From positions 1,471,584 to 1,535,583 of the forward strand of contig BLXT01003727.1 of NCBI GenBank assembly GCA_019648995.1: a DNA stretch of 64,000 nt. The letters run 5' to 3'. Source of the stretch: Plakobranchus ocellatus. Its lineage: Eukaryota; Mollusca; Gastropoda; Plakobranchidae. The position numbers and the translations under genes were made by a program. Numbering within the stretch: position 1 is the first letter of the stretch; every line of letters begins with the position of its first letter. Positions 48,601-58,400 of the stretch are shown here, piece by piece. Below the pieces are notes generated by a model. That model was not told the DNA's origin and ran no database searches. It saw only the letters and a program-made list of their open reading frames with translations.

Positions 48601-50131
48601 TTCATCTAATATATTTTATAATTTATGTAAAGCCACAATATCTTCAGAAACAAAAAAGTAACAACCAAAATCACCTGAACTCTTTTGTTTTTCTTGTCAG
48701 CCACAGCAATGTCGCCATTCGGAATCTCTAGAACATCACATGGCTCATTAAATTGTGTTTCACCATCACCGAGGGAACCCACTTGTTTCACATACACACC
48801 AAACTGGTTCAAATGTTGCACTCTGTGATTCATTGAGTCAGCAACAAGAATTTCACAATCCATAGTGGTACAGATTCCTCTCGGATAGAAGAAATCTGCA
48901 GGCAGCGCACCACATTCACCGATTTTATACAGCAGTTTGTCAGGCCTGATGAAAACAGGGTTAGTGAGAAGGAAAAAAAAATTGATGTAAGAAAACTTTG
49001 GTTGCTTTCTTTAGATTCTGAAACAAAAATTTCTCATATCTGAGATACATGTATTGCAAAATGAATTAGGGTTAGCTGAGAATTTCTTGCCAGAAGCTAC
49101 AAGCTGCTAGAGACCAAGATCTGATAAAAAAAAAAAACTGAGAACAGTAAACTTTCACCATTCAACCTCTACCTTGAAAAGCTACATAAATAAAGTTTGC
49201 AACATTTCAAATCGAACAAAAATAAGCCTTATTGTGATACCAAAGCCTCACAAATAAAATAATAAAAGTAGCTTTTTTTTCTAAGAAGTTTGCTATTCTC
49301 TGGGTTCAAAAATATTTATTGGTGAAGGGATATTAAATGCACTTTATCTTAAACTTTTTCATCCACAACTTTTATCCATTGGATAAATATGATGTCATAT
49401 TATTTACGCTAAACAGTTAAAGAAGATACTCAAACTTGCAATGCAGCAAACTTTTAAAACTGACAACAGATGATAATAGATTTAAATTATTTCAAAACAA
49501 ATATCAGCTTGGCTGCAAATAGTGCATGGTTTTACTTTTTTGTGCCTGGAGCTGGGTCTTCATTCTTGTCATGAAGTTCGTCTACAGCCCGGTAAGTTTC
49601 TGTAATTCCATGGGAGAGAACCCAAGTCTCAAACTCTTGCCGATCTGTATGATCTTTTACTATTTCGTGTCGACAGTCATGAACTGAGGAACGCATGCAT
49701 TTTGTATGTTAATTAAGTGTCCGACCTAGGTAATTCATAAAGATTAATTTAACCATCCTAATATCCCAAGATGATGCATTTCTCTGATGCAATCAACAGA
49801 TGCAGTTGTTCAGAAGTAATAATATTTGAGTGAGTGACCTGTTGTGATTTTCAATGTACAGATTAATAGAGTGTGATTACAGTATGTTTCAGCAAAGGGG
49901 TTGTAAGCAAACATTATGCATTATTAAATAAACTGATATCTGAAAGAGCAAAATGGCAACAATTATGTTTGTGAAAGAAATGCAATATTCACCTGGTCTG
50001 TCATGCCGATCTTTGAAAACTTTCCGTCCCTCCTCATGATACAACTCTCTAAGATTTTTCACCCCAACCCTCGAAGTGTCGATAGTGATTCCATGTGGGT
50101 AAACCCGATAATGAGACTGGTAGTCAACCAT
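44629..50131 (-). CDS. NHL-repeat beta-propeller protein, 394 residues
   Basis: Six coding exons: 50131-49993, 49683-49536, 48945-48675, 46528-46307, 45868-45659 and 44823-44629, all GT-AG with consistent phases, from ATG at 50131 to TGA at 44631-44629. The third exon holds classic NHL units: FYPRGICTT...ILVADSMNHRVQHLN and FNEPCDVLEI...IAVADKKNKRVQV. Further blades follow (IIVSDPEDGRVYTYN, QILLVDSLNHVVNLY), giving about five or six units that should form a propeller. There is no RING, B-box or filamin domain, so it is not a standard TRIM-NHL ligase, and no signal peptide or membrane segment. The first two exons contain a repeated HGIT-containing segment I do not recognise. The C-terminus is Cys- and Lys/Arg-rich (CPCHEGKTPGSKRR). 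The function is unknown; NHL propellers usually bind protein or RNA. Confidence 0.88.
45569..45640. repeat. (CT)n(CA)n microsatellite
   Basis: A compound dinucleotide run of about ten CT and then some fourteen CA units with slight interruptions, just inside the last intron of the NHL gene and close to the donor at 45658. Confidence 0.95.
46680..47320 (-). mobile_element. Decayed LINE fragment
   Basis: On the minus strand, scattered blocks match the C-terminal third of the same type of LINE reverse transcriptase seen at base 1. They are FNYLASLITSQGCNG (as in FKYLGSIITSDG), then RRRHCIQWT and EKVLKEAKINE (as in RMLRISWT and NEEVLKEAKINR). Several frame changes and stops separate them. It sits in the largest NHL-gene intron, same strand as that gene. 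Confidence 0.65.
48121..48545 (-). mobile_element. TTAA-type MITE, copy 2 (about 417 bp)
   Basis: The element 48125-48541 lies between TTAA at 48121-48124 and 48542-48545, with ends CCCTATCTGTA and TACGGATAGGG. Its reverse complement aligns along its length with the copy at 42881-43266, so it is inserted in the opposite orientation. A G run (48283-48298) adjoins a 20-base gap (48299-48318) in its middle. It lies in an NHL-gene intron. Confidence 0.87.
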
Positions 50132-51045
50132 CCTGATACCTAGTCAGAAATATAAGTAGACTGTACTGGACAGCATGAGAGTGTTGTATGATTTTTAAAA
50201 TTTAATATTCTTAAAAAAAAATAAGATGTCAATACAATGCTACCAATAAGCATGACAGTTAACATCTTTATTAAGGCAGTATTTTCAGTCAGCAAAACTG
50301 CAGTTGATTGAAAAAATGAAACAAAGATTACATTTCACCTCAATTTTGCTCATCATTCAGTTTAGTTTGTATTATCAATTGATAAAACAAGTGGTGTGAA
50401 GATTACAATTTGTGTATATTTAGCTCAACCTCCAGCTCAATTGGCTATATTAGACCCTTAACTTTTTTTTAACCAATTCTCTCAATTTCTTCATTGAATG
50501 TTGAGAAGGACAGAAAATGGATTGAGCAGGAGAAAACAACTTTCTTTTTATTATGAAATTAAAAGTATTTTTAAAATAATGACCGTTTAGATGGAGGGTA
50601 ATCCTACAAATTTTCTTTCCATATTTATAGACAGAAATTTGATCATAGATCTTTATCCAGATCTCTGGACTAGATCTATATTATGCTCAAATGTTATCGA
50701 AATTAGATTATGCCTCATGAAACATATTTTTAAAAAAATAAGGCAAATAGTCAAGTAACTGAAACTGCCTTATAAGAAGGAATAATCTTGATTTTTTAAA
50801 ATGATTCCTTTTTTTTCTTCTTTCTTTCTTTTTCTAAGAAAATTAAAATACCTATTTAATTATCACTATTATTATTCACTGCGACCAAAAGGGAAGAAAA
50901 AAAAAAAAGACATAGATCTAGATCTAGCCTAGATTCTCCAGCCTACAAAATCGCATCCAGCACATCAAAAGCTGAAAGAAAAGGAAAAAAACTCATTAAA
51001 AAACATAAGCGGGTATCAAAGGAAAAAAATAAAAGATTCTTTTAC

Positions 51046-51160
51046 CTCAAAGATTCCTGTAAATATTATTCAATAGACCTTAAGTGCAATTTCCATGCAC
51101 TCTTGTCAGCGCTCCACCGTTTAATCCACATAAATAACGGGTGCCGCCATTTTGACGCAC
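51046..51160 (-). promoter_or_regulatory. Likely promoter and 5' untranslated exon of the NHL gene
   Basis: Read on the minus strand, 51153-51143 is AAAATGGCGGC, a YY1-type core-promoter element. The sequence downstream ends in a good donor, TTTGAG followed by GTAAAA (intron starting at 51045). Acceptors CTAG and ATCAG lie just before the ATG at 50131. The ATG within the YY1 motif would run only a few codons before a stop, so the exon is best read as untranslated. Confidence 0.55.
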
Positions 51161-51552
51161 ATCTATAGCAACGATACCCAAATATCCGCAGTTACCGAAA
51201 AGTCTCTAAAAAGATTTGGGTTACTTATTTACTTCACATAGATGTACCAGATTCAGATTTGTACTATTTTGAGTAGCATCCTTCGACTCGAATGTTTATA
51301 GTGTACTCTGTGACACTTCTGTTATTTGTTATTTGATAAATGTTATATGGATAATCAAAAAAAAAAAAAAACTACATACCATGTAGCTAATGCTTCAGTA
51401 ATAGTGTAGGCTCTCGCATTTTTCTACGTTGGCAGTTACCGTTATACTTAGTAAAAGGATCAGATCTACATCCTAGTTGCCGCATCGGCGAAATTAGCTT
51501 AATAAGCTTGCTCCCCTAACCTTGTTTTCTCTCTGTCTCTTTTTCTTTCTTT

Positions 51553-51570
51553 GTGTGTGTGTGTGTGTTC
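51553..51570. repeat. (GT)n microsatellite
   Basis: About nine GT units upstream of the NHL-gene first exon. Confidence 0.9.
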
Positions 51571-51729
51571 AATGTATGGCCAGTTAACGACTACTCCAAT
51601 ACCTGATCTTCTACATTCGTATTTAGGCCTATTGGTTTCCCGCTATTCAATACATACTGTAGTTTATGTGTAGTTTCTTGGGAAGCCTGGGTTTGTCAAA
51701 CTCGACTCAGTTTTCTTCTTTAGGTGTCC

Positions 51730-52720
51730 CGACGGGAACAGACATTGGCGTTCATGGTTCTCCACTCATAGGTGTTCTCAGTTCACCTTATAAAGCTGTT
51801 ATCCATACATGCCCATTACCTTTTGTCAATGAGTTAAGACTTTCAGTAAAACTTATTCTCTTTCTACCTTTGCTGCCTTCGATCTCTCCAGTAATTTTTT
51901 TAATACATGTATTTCTAAGCCCTTGTTTCGGCAAATGTGTTCTAACAATTCTAGTTGCCCCTGTCTTACTCTTGTGGTTTTAACTAATGATCGTTCACGG
52001 TTAGCCTTTTCCGGTAGAAATTCACTGGATTTTTTCCTCCACTGTATCCTCATCATTCCTCTGACAAACCACATCTCTACGCTTTCAGTTTCCACTCTTT
52101 CCTTGTTTATTGTCTAACACTCACTTTCTTATGCTAGTATCGACCATGTATTTCCATTACCTTTATTTTGGTGCATTCGTATGATTTTGTTTGCAAGAGT
52201 ATCTCTCAGGTCATAGCTATTTTTGTTCTTACTTCACCTGCAATCTGCCACCTGATGTTATCACTATCAGGTACATGTAGCCAAATCACTTGAATTTTGT
52301 AACTTGTTTGAATTTTTTCTTGATAACCAGATTGCACATGGGGGTTTGAGGATTTCCTTGAAATGGCCATGCATTGTTTTCTTTCTTTTTTAACTCAAAG
52401 ATGGGCTCATTCTCTGCTCTCTAAAACAACAGGGTCTAAAAGTTTTTAAAGTTGTTCATCCGATTCTGCTTTTAAAACTTTATCATCTGTATAGCTGACT
52501 GTGTTAATATTTTCTCTATTTATTCCTAAGCCAGAAATATGCTCTAGATTCCTCAAAGTCATTTTACTATATAGTTTAAAAGATAAGAGGAGAATACAAA
52601 CCCTTGCCTCATACCCCTTTTGATCGAGTCAAATTACTGCGACCAAATGAATAGAAAGTAAAAACTCCATGTCTCGATTCTTTACTACCTTGTTCACAGC
52701 TAGACTAAATACCAATAGAA
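51730..52720 (-). mobile_element. Decayed LINE reverse-transcriptase copy
   Basis: The minus strand carries, in order, RT-like blocks. GYEARVCILLLSF resembles GVRQGCVLSPDLF, MTLRNLEHISGLGINRENIN comes next, and SYTDDK stands where YADD belongs. Then at 52095-51853 comes MWFVRGMMRIQWRK followed by a segment matching the LINE C-terminus at base 1 (NRERSLVKTTRVRQ). Frameshifts and stops are present throughout. The endonuclease part is not recognised. The same family as the fragments at 1-302 and 46680-47320 is likely. Confidence 0.75.
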
Positions 52721-52756
52721 CACATTCTAGTTTGGTTTAATTTAGCTTTTTGCACG

Positions 52757-52900
52757 GCCATTCAACAACAAGATGATCTCAGGTTCTCAGGCCTTCCAAC
52801 AGGCTAGGACACTGCTGGCAAGGTTCAAACCCACAACAAAAGGATCCCTGCAGATAACAGAGCGGGTCTGCTATCTACTGTGGCACCAACATCCCTTAAA
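52757..52900 (-). mobile_element. SINE family 2 copy (tRNA-derived)
   Basis: On the minus strand the head reads GTGCCACAGTAGATAGC (A-box-like), followed by GGGTTTGAACCTTGCC (B-box-like). The tail is AGGCCTGAGAACCTGAGATC and ATCTTGTTGTTG. It is the best-preserved head of the four copies. It abuts the LINE remnant. Confidence 0.8.
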
Positions 52901-53263
52901 AAACAAGCAAAAACAAAAGAAACCTCACAGGTTTTTTAAAGTGAAAGGTGAATTTTATAAATGTGCATATAATATTTGATTGCGTTTTTGTTGAAGGTGC
53001 TCACCCAACAAAGGTTACACACTTTAGGCTTATCAAACCTTGATCTTCAATGTTATGTTGCTAGGATACGTGTTTTTGTTAAGTAGTAGTTGTTGAAGTA
53101 GCAGACCTGTAGGTGGCGTTAAAAACAGTTGCCTGCAGTAAGCCAGGTCCGCAGCCGCCTTTCTGACTATGAATTAGGTTAATACATAGGAGGAAAATTT
53201 AGGCATGATAAGATTTTCCAGCAAAAGGCGTGGTGGGTAAAGTTGCTGGAATTCTGGCAAACT

Positions 53264-53310
53264 TGCAGCAGCAGAAGCAGCAGCAGTAGTAACAGTAGTA
53301 GTAGTAATGG
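53264..53310. repeat. CAG/TAG trinucleotide microsatellite
   Basis: Interrupted runs of AGC and then AGT between the SINE copy and the 61-bp array. Confidence 0.85.
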
Positions 53311-53426
53311 GAGATCATAAACTACAGGGACAAGCTCAAGTATTTCGCCACCACCACCAACTTAACCACACCTGCACTTGAGCATCCACATGAAAGGCTC
53401 TTGCATATTTTCCAGCAAGTTACACT

Positions 53427-53793
53427 TTAAAAAAACCAAGTGGGGGATTACTAATTTCTACAGCAGGTAGTGAAAAATTATGTTGACATTAAAAAACCAA
53501 GTGGGGGATTACTAATTTCTACAGCAGGTAGTGAAAAATTATGTTGAGATTAAAAAACCAAGTGAGGGATTACTAATTTCTATGGCAGGTAGTGAAAAAT
53601 TATGTTGAGATTAAAAAACCAAGTGGGGGATTACTAATTTCTATAGCAGGTAGTGAAAAATTATGTTGAGATTAAAAAACCAAGTGGGGGATTACTAATT
53701 TCTACAGCAGGTAGTGATAAATTATGTTGAGATTAAAAAACCAAGTGGGGGATTACTAATTTCTACAGCAGGTAGTGAAAAATTATGTTGAGA
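53427..53793 (+). repeat. Six-copy 61-bp minisatellite
   Basis: Six head-to-tail copies of a 61-bp unit containing AACCAAGTGGGGGATTACTA and AGCAGGTAGTGAAAAATTAT. Copies differ by only one to three bases, so the array is recent or homogenised. Confidence 0.95.
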
Positions 53794-53799
53794 ACATTC

Positions 53800-54360
53800 A
53801 AAGCCATATGTACTACTTTCCTCTGCACATTCATCTCAACTGAAAATGTTTACTGGTGCTAATGCTTATGCTAGTGTACTAAAATATTTGCACGTTGTAG
53901 TAAAAAGAAGGAAGAAAAAAGAGTTTAGGTGAAAAACTATTTTTTTAGGCAACAAAAAGACAATAAACCAACAAGATGTTAATATTTTTTTTTCCCACCG
54001 AAACAAACAAACATAAACTCACCAAAGCCAGAACTAAGACAAAGATCTCTCAGGTTTTGGATTGAGCTTTACTGTATAATCTCTCAAAACATTTAAAGTA
54101 AATATCAGTCATTTCTTTGATACAAGCCTGGTACATATGTATGCCAAGAACATAAAAACTTCCAAAATTATTGGTACATTATACATGTGATTGAATTAAA
54201 CATCTTTATTACGATTTACTTCTCCATTATATAAGTCAGAAATCCCTAGTTCATGTATAGATAGGGCAATATATTAAATTATAATCACATAAATATTTCT
54301 ATAAATATATATAGCAAACCTATAAAATGTTAATAAATTTTATAGAACTAACAAAAAAAG
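53800..54360. other. Intergenic, no feature seen
   Basis: AT-rich sequence between two repeat arrays. Nothing is recognised on either strand. Confidence 0.55.
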
Positions 54361-54363
54361 TAA

Positions 54364-54520
54364 AGTGGGTCCCAAGCTTTGTCCAAGCATCAGGGAACCA
54401 GGAATAGGGTCCTGATTGTTCTTGGCATACAGCATTATGAGGTAGTTTGCCATTGCTTTCCTTGCCACCTTTGCTTTTGCCAAGACTTAAAAGACCTAGC
54501 TACCCATTTAGTGCTGAGTA
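54364..54520 (-). mobile_element. SINE family 1, 3' fragment
   Basis: The minus strand carries AGACCTAGCTACCC reversed, then the family tail with ATCAGGACCCTA and CCTGGTTCCCTGATGCTTGG-like sequence, matching 58890-59134. The tRNA-like head is missing; a 36-bp minisatellite starts where it should be. Confidence 0.75.
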
Positions 54521-54775
54521 GACAGTCAAGCTGTGAATCACTTGCCTTTCAACACAAAAAAGTCAAGCTGTGAATCACTTGCCTTTCAACACAAACAGTC
54601 AAGCTATAAATCACTTACCTTTCAACACAAAAAGTCAAGCTGTAAGTCACTTGCCTTTCAACACAAAAAGTCAAGCTGTGAATCACTTGCCTTTCAACAC
54701 AAAAAGTCAAGCTGTGAATCACTTGCCTTTCAACACAAACAGTCAAGCTGTAAATCACTTGAATTTTTCAAGACA
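54521..54775 (+). repeat. Seven-copy 36-bp minisatellite
   Basis: About seven direct copies of AGTCAAGCTGTGAATCACTT plus GCCTTTCAACACAAAA. As 36 is a multiple of three, two frames stay open and give 12-residue peptide repeats. There are no spacers between copies, so this is a minisatellite and neither a CRISPR array nor a gene. Confidence 0.93.
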
Positions 54776-54799
54776 AATATGGCACACGTTTAAATAACA

Positions 54800-55455
54800 T
54801 GATCACAACAAAATCTTCTCTATAGCTACTCTCAATATGAAACAATGTGCAGAGCGGGTGTTGGAAATCCACCAGACACCAGAAAATGCCAGCCAACAGG
54901 CACAGAATGCTGAGACACAAGCATACCAACAACAACAACAACAATATACATATTACACTTATTCTAGTAAGTGTAAGGCGTGAGCTTCTTAGATTATTCT
55001 TAACAAAAAAAAAAAAAAAATTCCAACATCATTTGCCTATGGCAATCAAATAAATAAAAATACAAAAAATAAAAAAATAAAATAAAATGAAGGAACTTCC
55101 AAAAAAGATACACAAAATAAAAATTCTAATAAATTGAAAGAAATATGTTTAAAAAAAAGGAGTCAAAATTATTTCAAAACATGAAATTCCTACTTGGATT
55201 GTGCTGAAGAAGGCCTAAATGAAGATATGAGTGATAAGACACAAATTGAATTTAATGAAGTGAGAGGGAATTAAACTATCAAAAAAAGAAAAACAAAAAA
55301 GCCTTTACTATCCCATAGAGATGAGAAAATATGATTTTTGTTATTTTGTCCGTATAAGAAACTGATGGAAGCCAAAAAAGGCGAAATGTCTTAGTGTACT
55401 ACTGTTTTGTTGACTTACTGTTGACTATCAGTTTAAGTTAGTGGTTATTCTTTTT
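54800..55455. other. Intergenic A-rich sequence
   Basis: A-rich sequence between the minisatellite and the end of TTLL12, with an ACA triplet run (54930-54943) and an A run (55004-55019). No gene is seen. Confidence 0.55.
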
Positions 55456-55460
55456 TTATT
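55455..55460 (-). terminator. Candidate polyadenylation signal of TTLL12
   Basis: TTTATT on the plus strand gives AATAAA on the minus strand about 36 bases after the TTLL12 stop, which would make a very short 3'UTR. Confidence 0.4.
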
Positions 55461-55495
55461 CTGATAGACAGGAGAAGTCATGATTCTACAGCGCA

Positions 55496-58400
55496 TCACA
55501 AAGGCACAACATGTTTGTCTTCTACATCGTCCAGGAAGAGGATGCTGAACACGTCATTAGCGAAGAATGGATGATACTTGCATGCTCTGGCACAATCAGG
55601 TGAGAAGTTCACCTCGCACAACATTGGCTGCATCACTTTCTCTCCTGTGGGATGACAAGGAACAGATATGGGTGTGAAGAATATACTATGTGGCTTTTGT
55701 AGAGTATACCTAGATGTGAAGAATACTGTGATGAATTGGCTATCCATGAGTTGAGTCTAGATCTAGACTCGGAATAGCTGATATCTTGATTTGGCCTTGT
55801 TGACTTATAATATTCGGTCAAATTAGAGTGGGCCTAGATTATGCCTTTTTAAGTTTAACAGTACTATTATGGCTTTAGTTTTCATTACCTTTTTAAATCT
55901 AGGGTTTTCTAGAAGGTTCTTTTGTGGGCATTGTTTACAGGAAATTGTTAGATTGTTACCTGGTGACCAGAAGAGCTTAAGACATCACTAGAAAGATCCA
56001 CATATGTGTTAATGTAATAAGGGAAGGATAAATGAGAGTTTTAGATAGGTCAATATTTTTGCTTAACCTTGATTTCATAAGATGGTATATTCTATTCTTC
56101 TCTACAATGTGTTTTTTGTGTACTATTGATTAAATTAGCCTTTTATTGCAAACTAGTATTTTCTAGAAATTGTGGATGATATGTCTGGAAGAAATCTAGG
56201 AGCCAAATGTGAAGTCAAGCTATGAATATGTCCTTAATCTATGAGAAGAGCGTGTCGACACTTTACCACCCAATTTTCAATGGCCTGGTAGAGAGGTTTA
56301 ATGCCACCCTCAAGATATGTCTTTGCCGTCTGTGTAGTCAGACAACCCATCAGTACACTAACCCTCTCCCCTTCGCCTACAGGGAAGTACCACAGGAGTC
56401 AACTCATTTTGCCCTATTTGAGCTGCTCTACGGGAGAACCATATGTGCCCCAAGCATGGGAGTTATGAACGTAGGAGATTGCTATGACACAGTTCGTTGG
56501 TGCTTGTGAATTTTCAGGCCAACAGAGAGATAACTTGATGTTAAGGGATTGGTATTGACTTAAATTAACGATACTTCCATTTTGATTAATTTTTGGCAAG
56601 ACTTGGAGAAATTTTCGTTCTTTTGTCTCTTTGAAAGAACTCCTTGTCACAGGCAGTGCTCAGCTAGACCTATAATTGTATAGCACAAACCCACTTGCGA
56701 CAAATATATTATATGATATTTCGTACGTGTAGAGAATACATAGAGATTTGTAGGTGTATCTATGACATGTTGTAGAGATTAGACACAGGTGACAAGAAAA
56801 TGATATATGGCAGACACAGATGTGTAACACTGGAAGAGAAAGAGAGAGGTCCCAGGAGAGATCTAAGGATTTACAACCAGATAAATTATTAATGAAAACT
56901 TCTGTGTCAAAGACACAAGTAAAACACGAGGACATTCAACTGGCAGGCAAAGGGTTGGCAATACAGACCTGAAGGTTTTGTATCCCAAGTTAGCATCAGA
57001 TCCACAGCATACATAGCCCGCGACTGCGGCGAATGATGGATGCCTTTAGGGGATGGCAGGGAGGTGGCAGCTTGGAACAATTCCCGCAGCATGATGAAGA
57101 TGTCATTCTGAAACATTTGAAAAGCACACAATTGATTTTAATTGGTTTTTTTTGTTTATTTTTCTTTTGGTGATGATTTTTAGTCCACACACAATTTATT
57201 TATATTGGTTTTTTTTAAATAATTTTCAATTAACTTGAAACCGAAGAATATTTACCTAAAAAAAAATAATACAATTTTTTCTGCAGCTTTTTTTGTTGTT
57301 TCACATTTTATTACAAAACGAAATTTGTTCTGAAAAAATTAGTATCTTCCTTCCATCCTTTATATGTCATTAAAATCCAGTAAAACAGTCTTTAAATTCT
57401 ATGTGAGGCAACCAGAATATATCAGTACCACACTAGAATCTAAAAAAATTTTAAGATTCGTGAAAGTTATAAAAGTACAATTGTTAAACTCTCATATCTT
57501 TTGACAGACGTGGGATTAACGCGTAAAGTGTAAATTGTTAGCTTAATATTTTGCTTGTTAGTCAATATGTCCAAACTGTGACATGTAACTGATTCACTCC
57601 AGTTGACTCTCAGATAATTTTTGGCTTTCACACCAACAAACTATAATAAAAGAATTTTCTTTTTTTGCCACAAGTTTTAGGCTGCATCTTAATTATTCTT
57701 TCCAAACAATATGTAAGACGATAACCAGGTATGGAAAGCACAGTAAGCAAAAAAGTAAAAATCAAACCAAACAAAATAAAGCAAAAAAAACCATGTAAGT
57801 AGGCAGTTATTACTGCAATAATAAAATTTCAATACTACAAATCATCTATAAAAAAGCATTCAATGTGACTAAGTTTTAAAGTTTATACCTCGATAAGTCA
57901 CTTACCTCCACATCTTGCCACAAAAAGCCTGGATTTTGGGCTTCAAATTCAGGAATAAAATCATCGTAGTTGATATTCTTCAGGCGATCACCATCATCAA
58001 AGTAGTTCATCACAGTGAAGTGTTTTTCATAGATGTGGGTGTCCTCCAGGGAATAAGGCCTAATGAGAGACAACAATAATTACTTGTGAGTCACTTAGCT
58101 TCTCTTTCATCTGGTAGGGCAGTTGGCTAACAAGTTAGAGGTCCGAGGTTTGTATCCCAGTCCAAGCCAAGTCAACTTTCACTGCTCCTCTGAGTCCACC
58201 CAGCACTAAATGGGTAGCTAGGTCTCTTAAGAAGCGGCAGAAGTAAAGCAATGACAAACTATCTAATAAAGCCGTATGCTAAGAACAATCGGGATCCTAC
58301 TCCTGGATCCTCGATGCTTGGACTAAGCATGGAACCCGCTTTACTTTTAGCTTCTCTTTCTTGGGCAAGTCATCTATTAAACATCTCCTGCTGCTCGCCC

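Noticed and set aside
51666-51983. Plus-strand 105-codon hydrophobic frame
   Set aside because: It is antisense to the decayed LINE reverse transcriptase, whose minus-strand matches explain the sequence.
54521-54793. Direct repeats of 36 bp resembling a CRISPR array, with open frames encoding 12-residue repeats
   Set aside because: There are no unique spacers, the genome is animal, and the frames stay open only because the unit length is a multiple of three.
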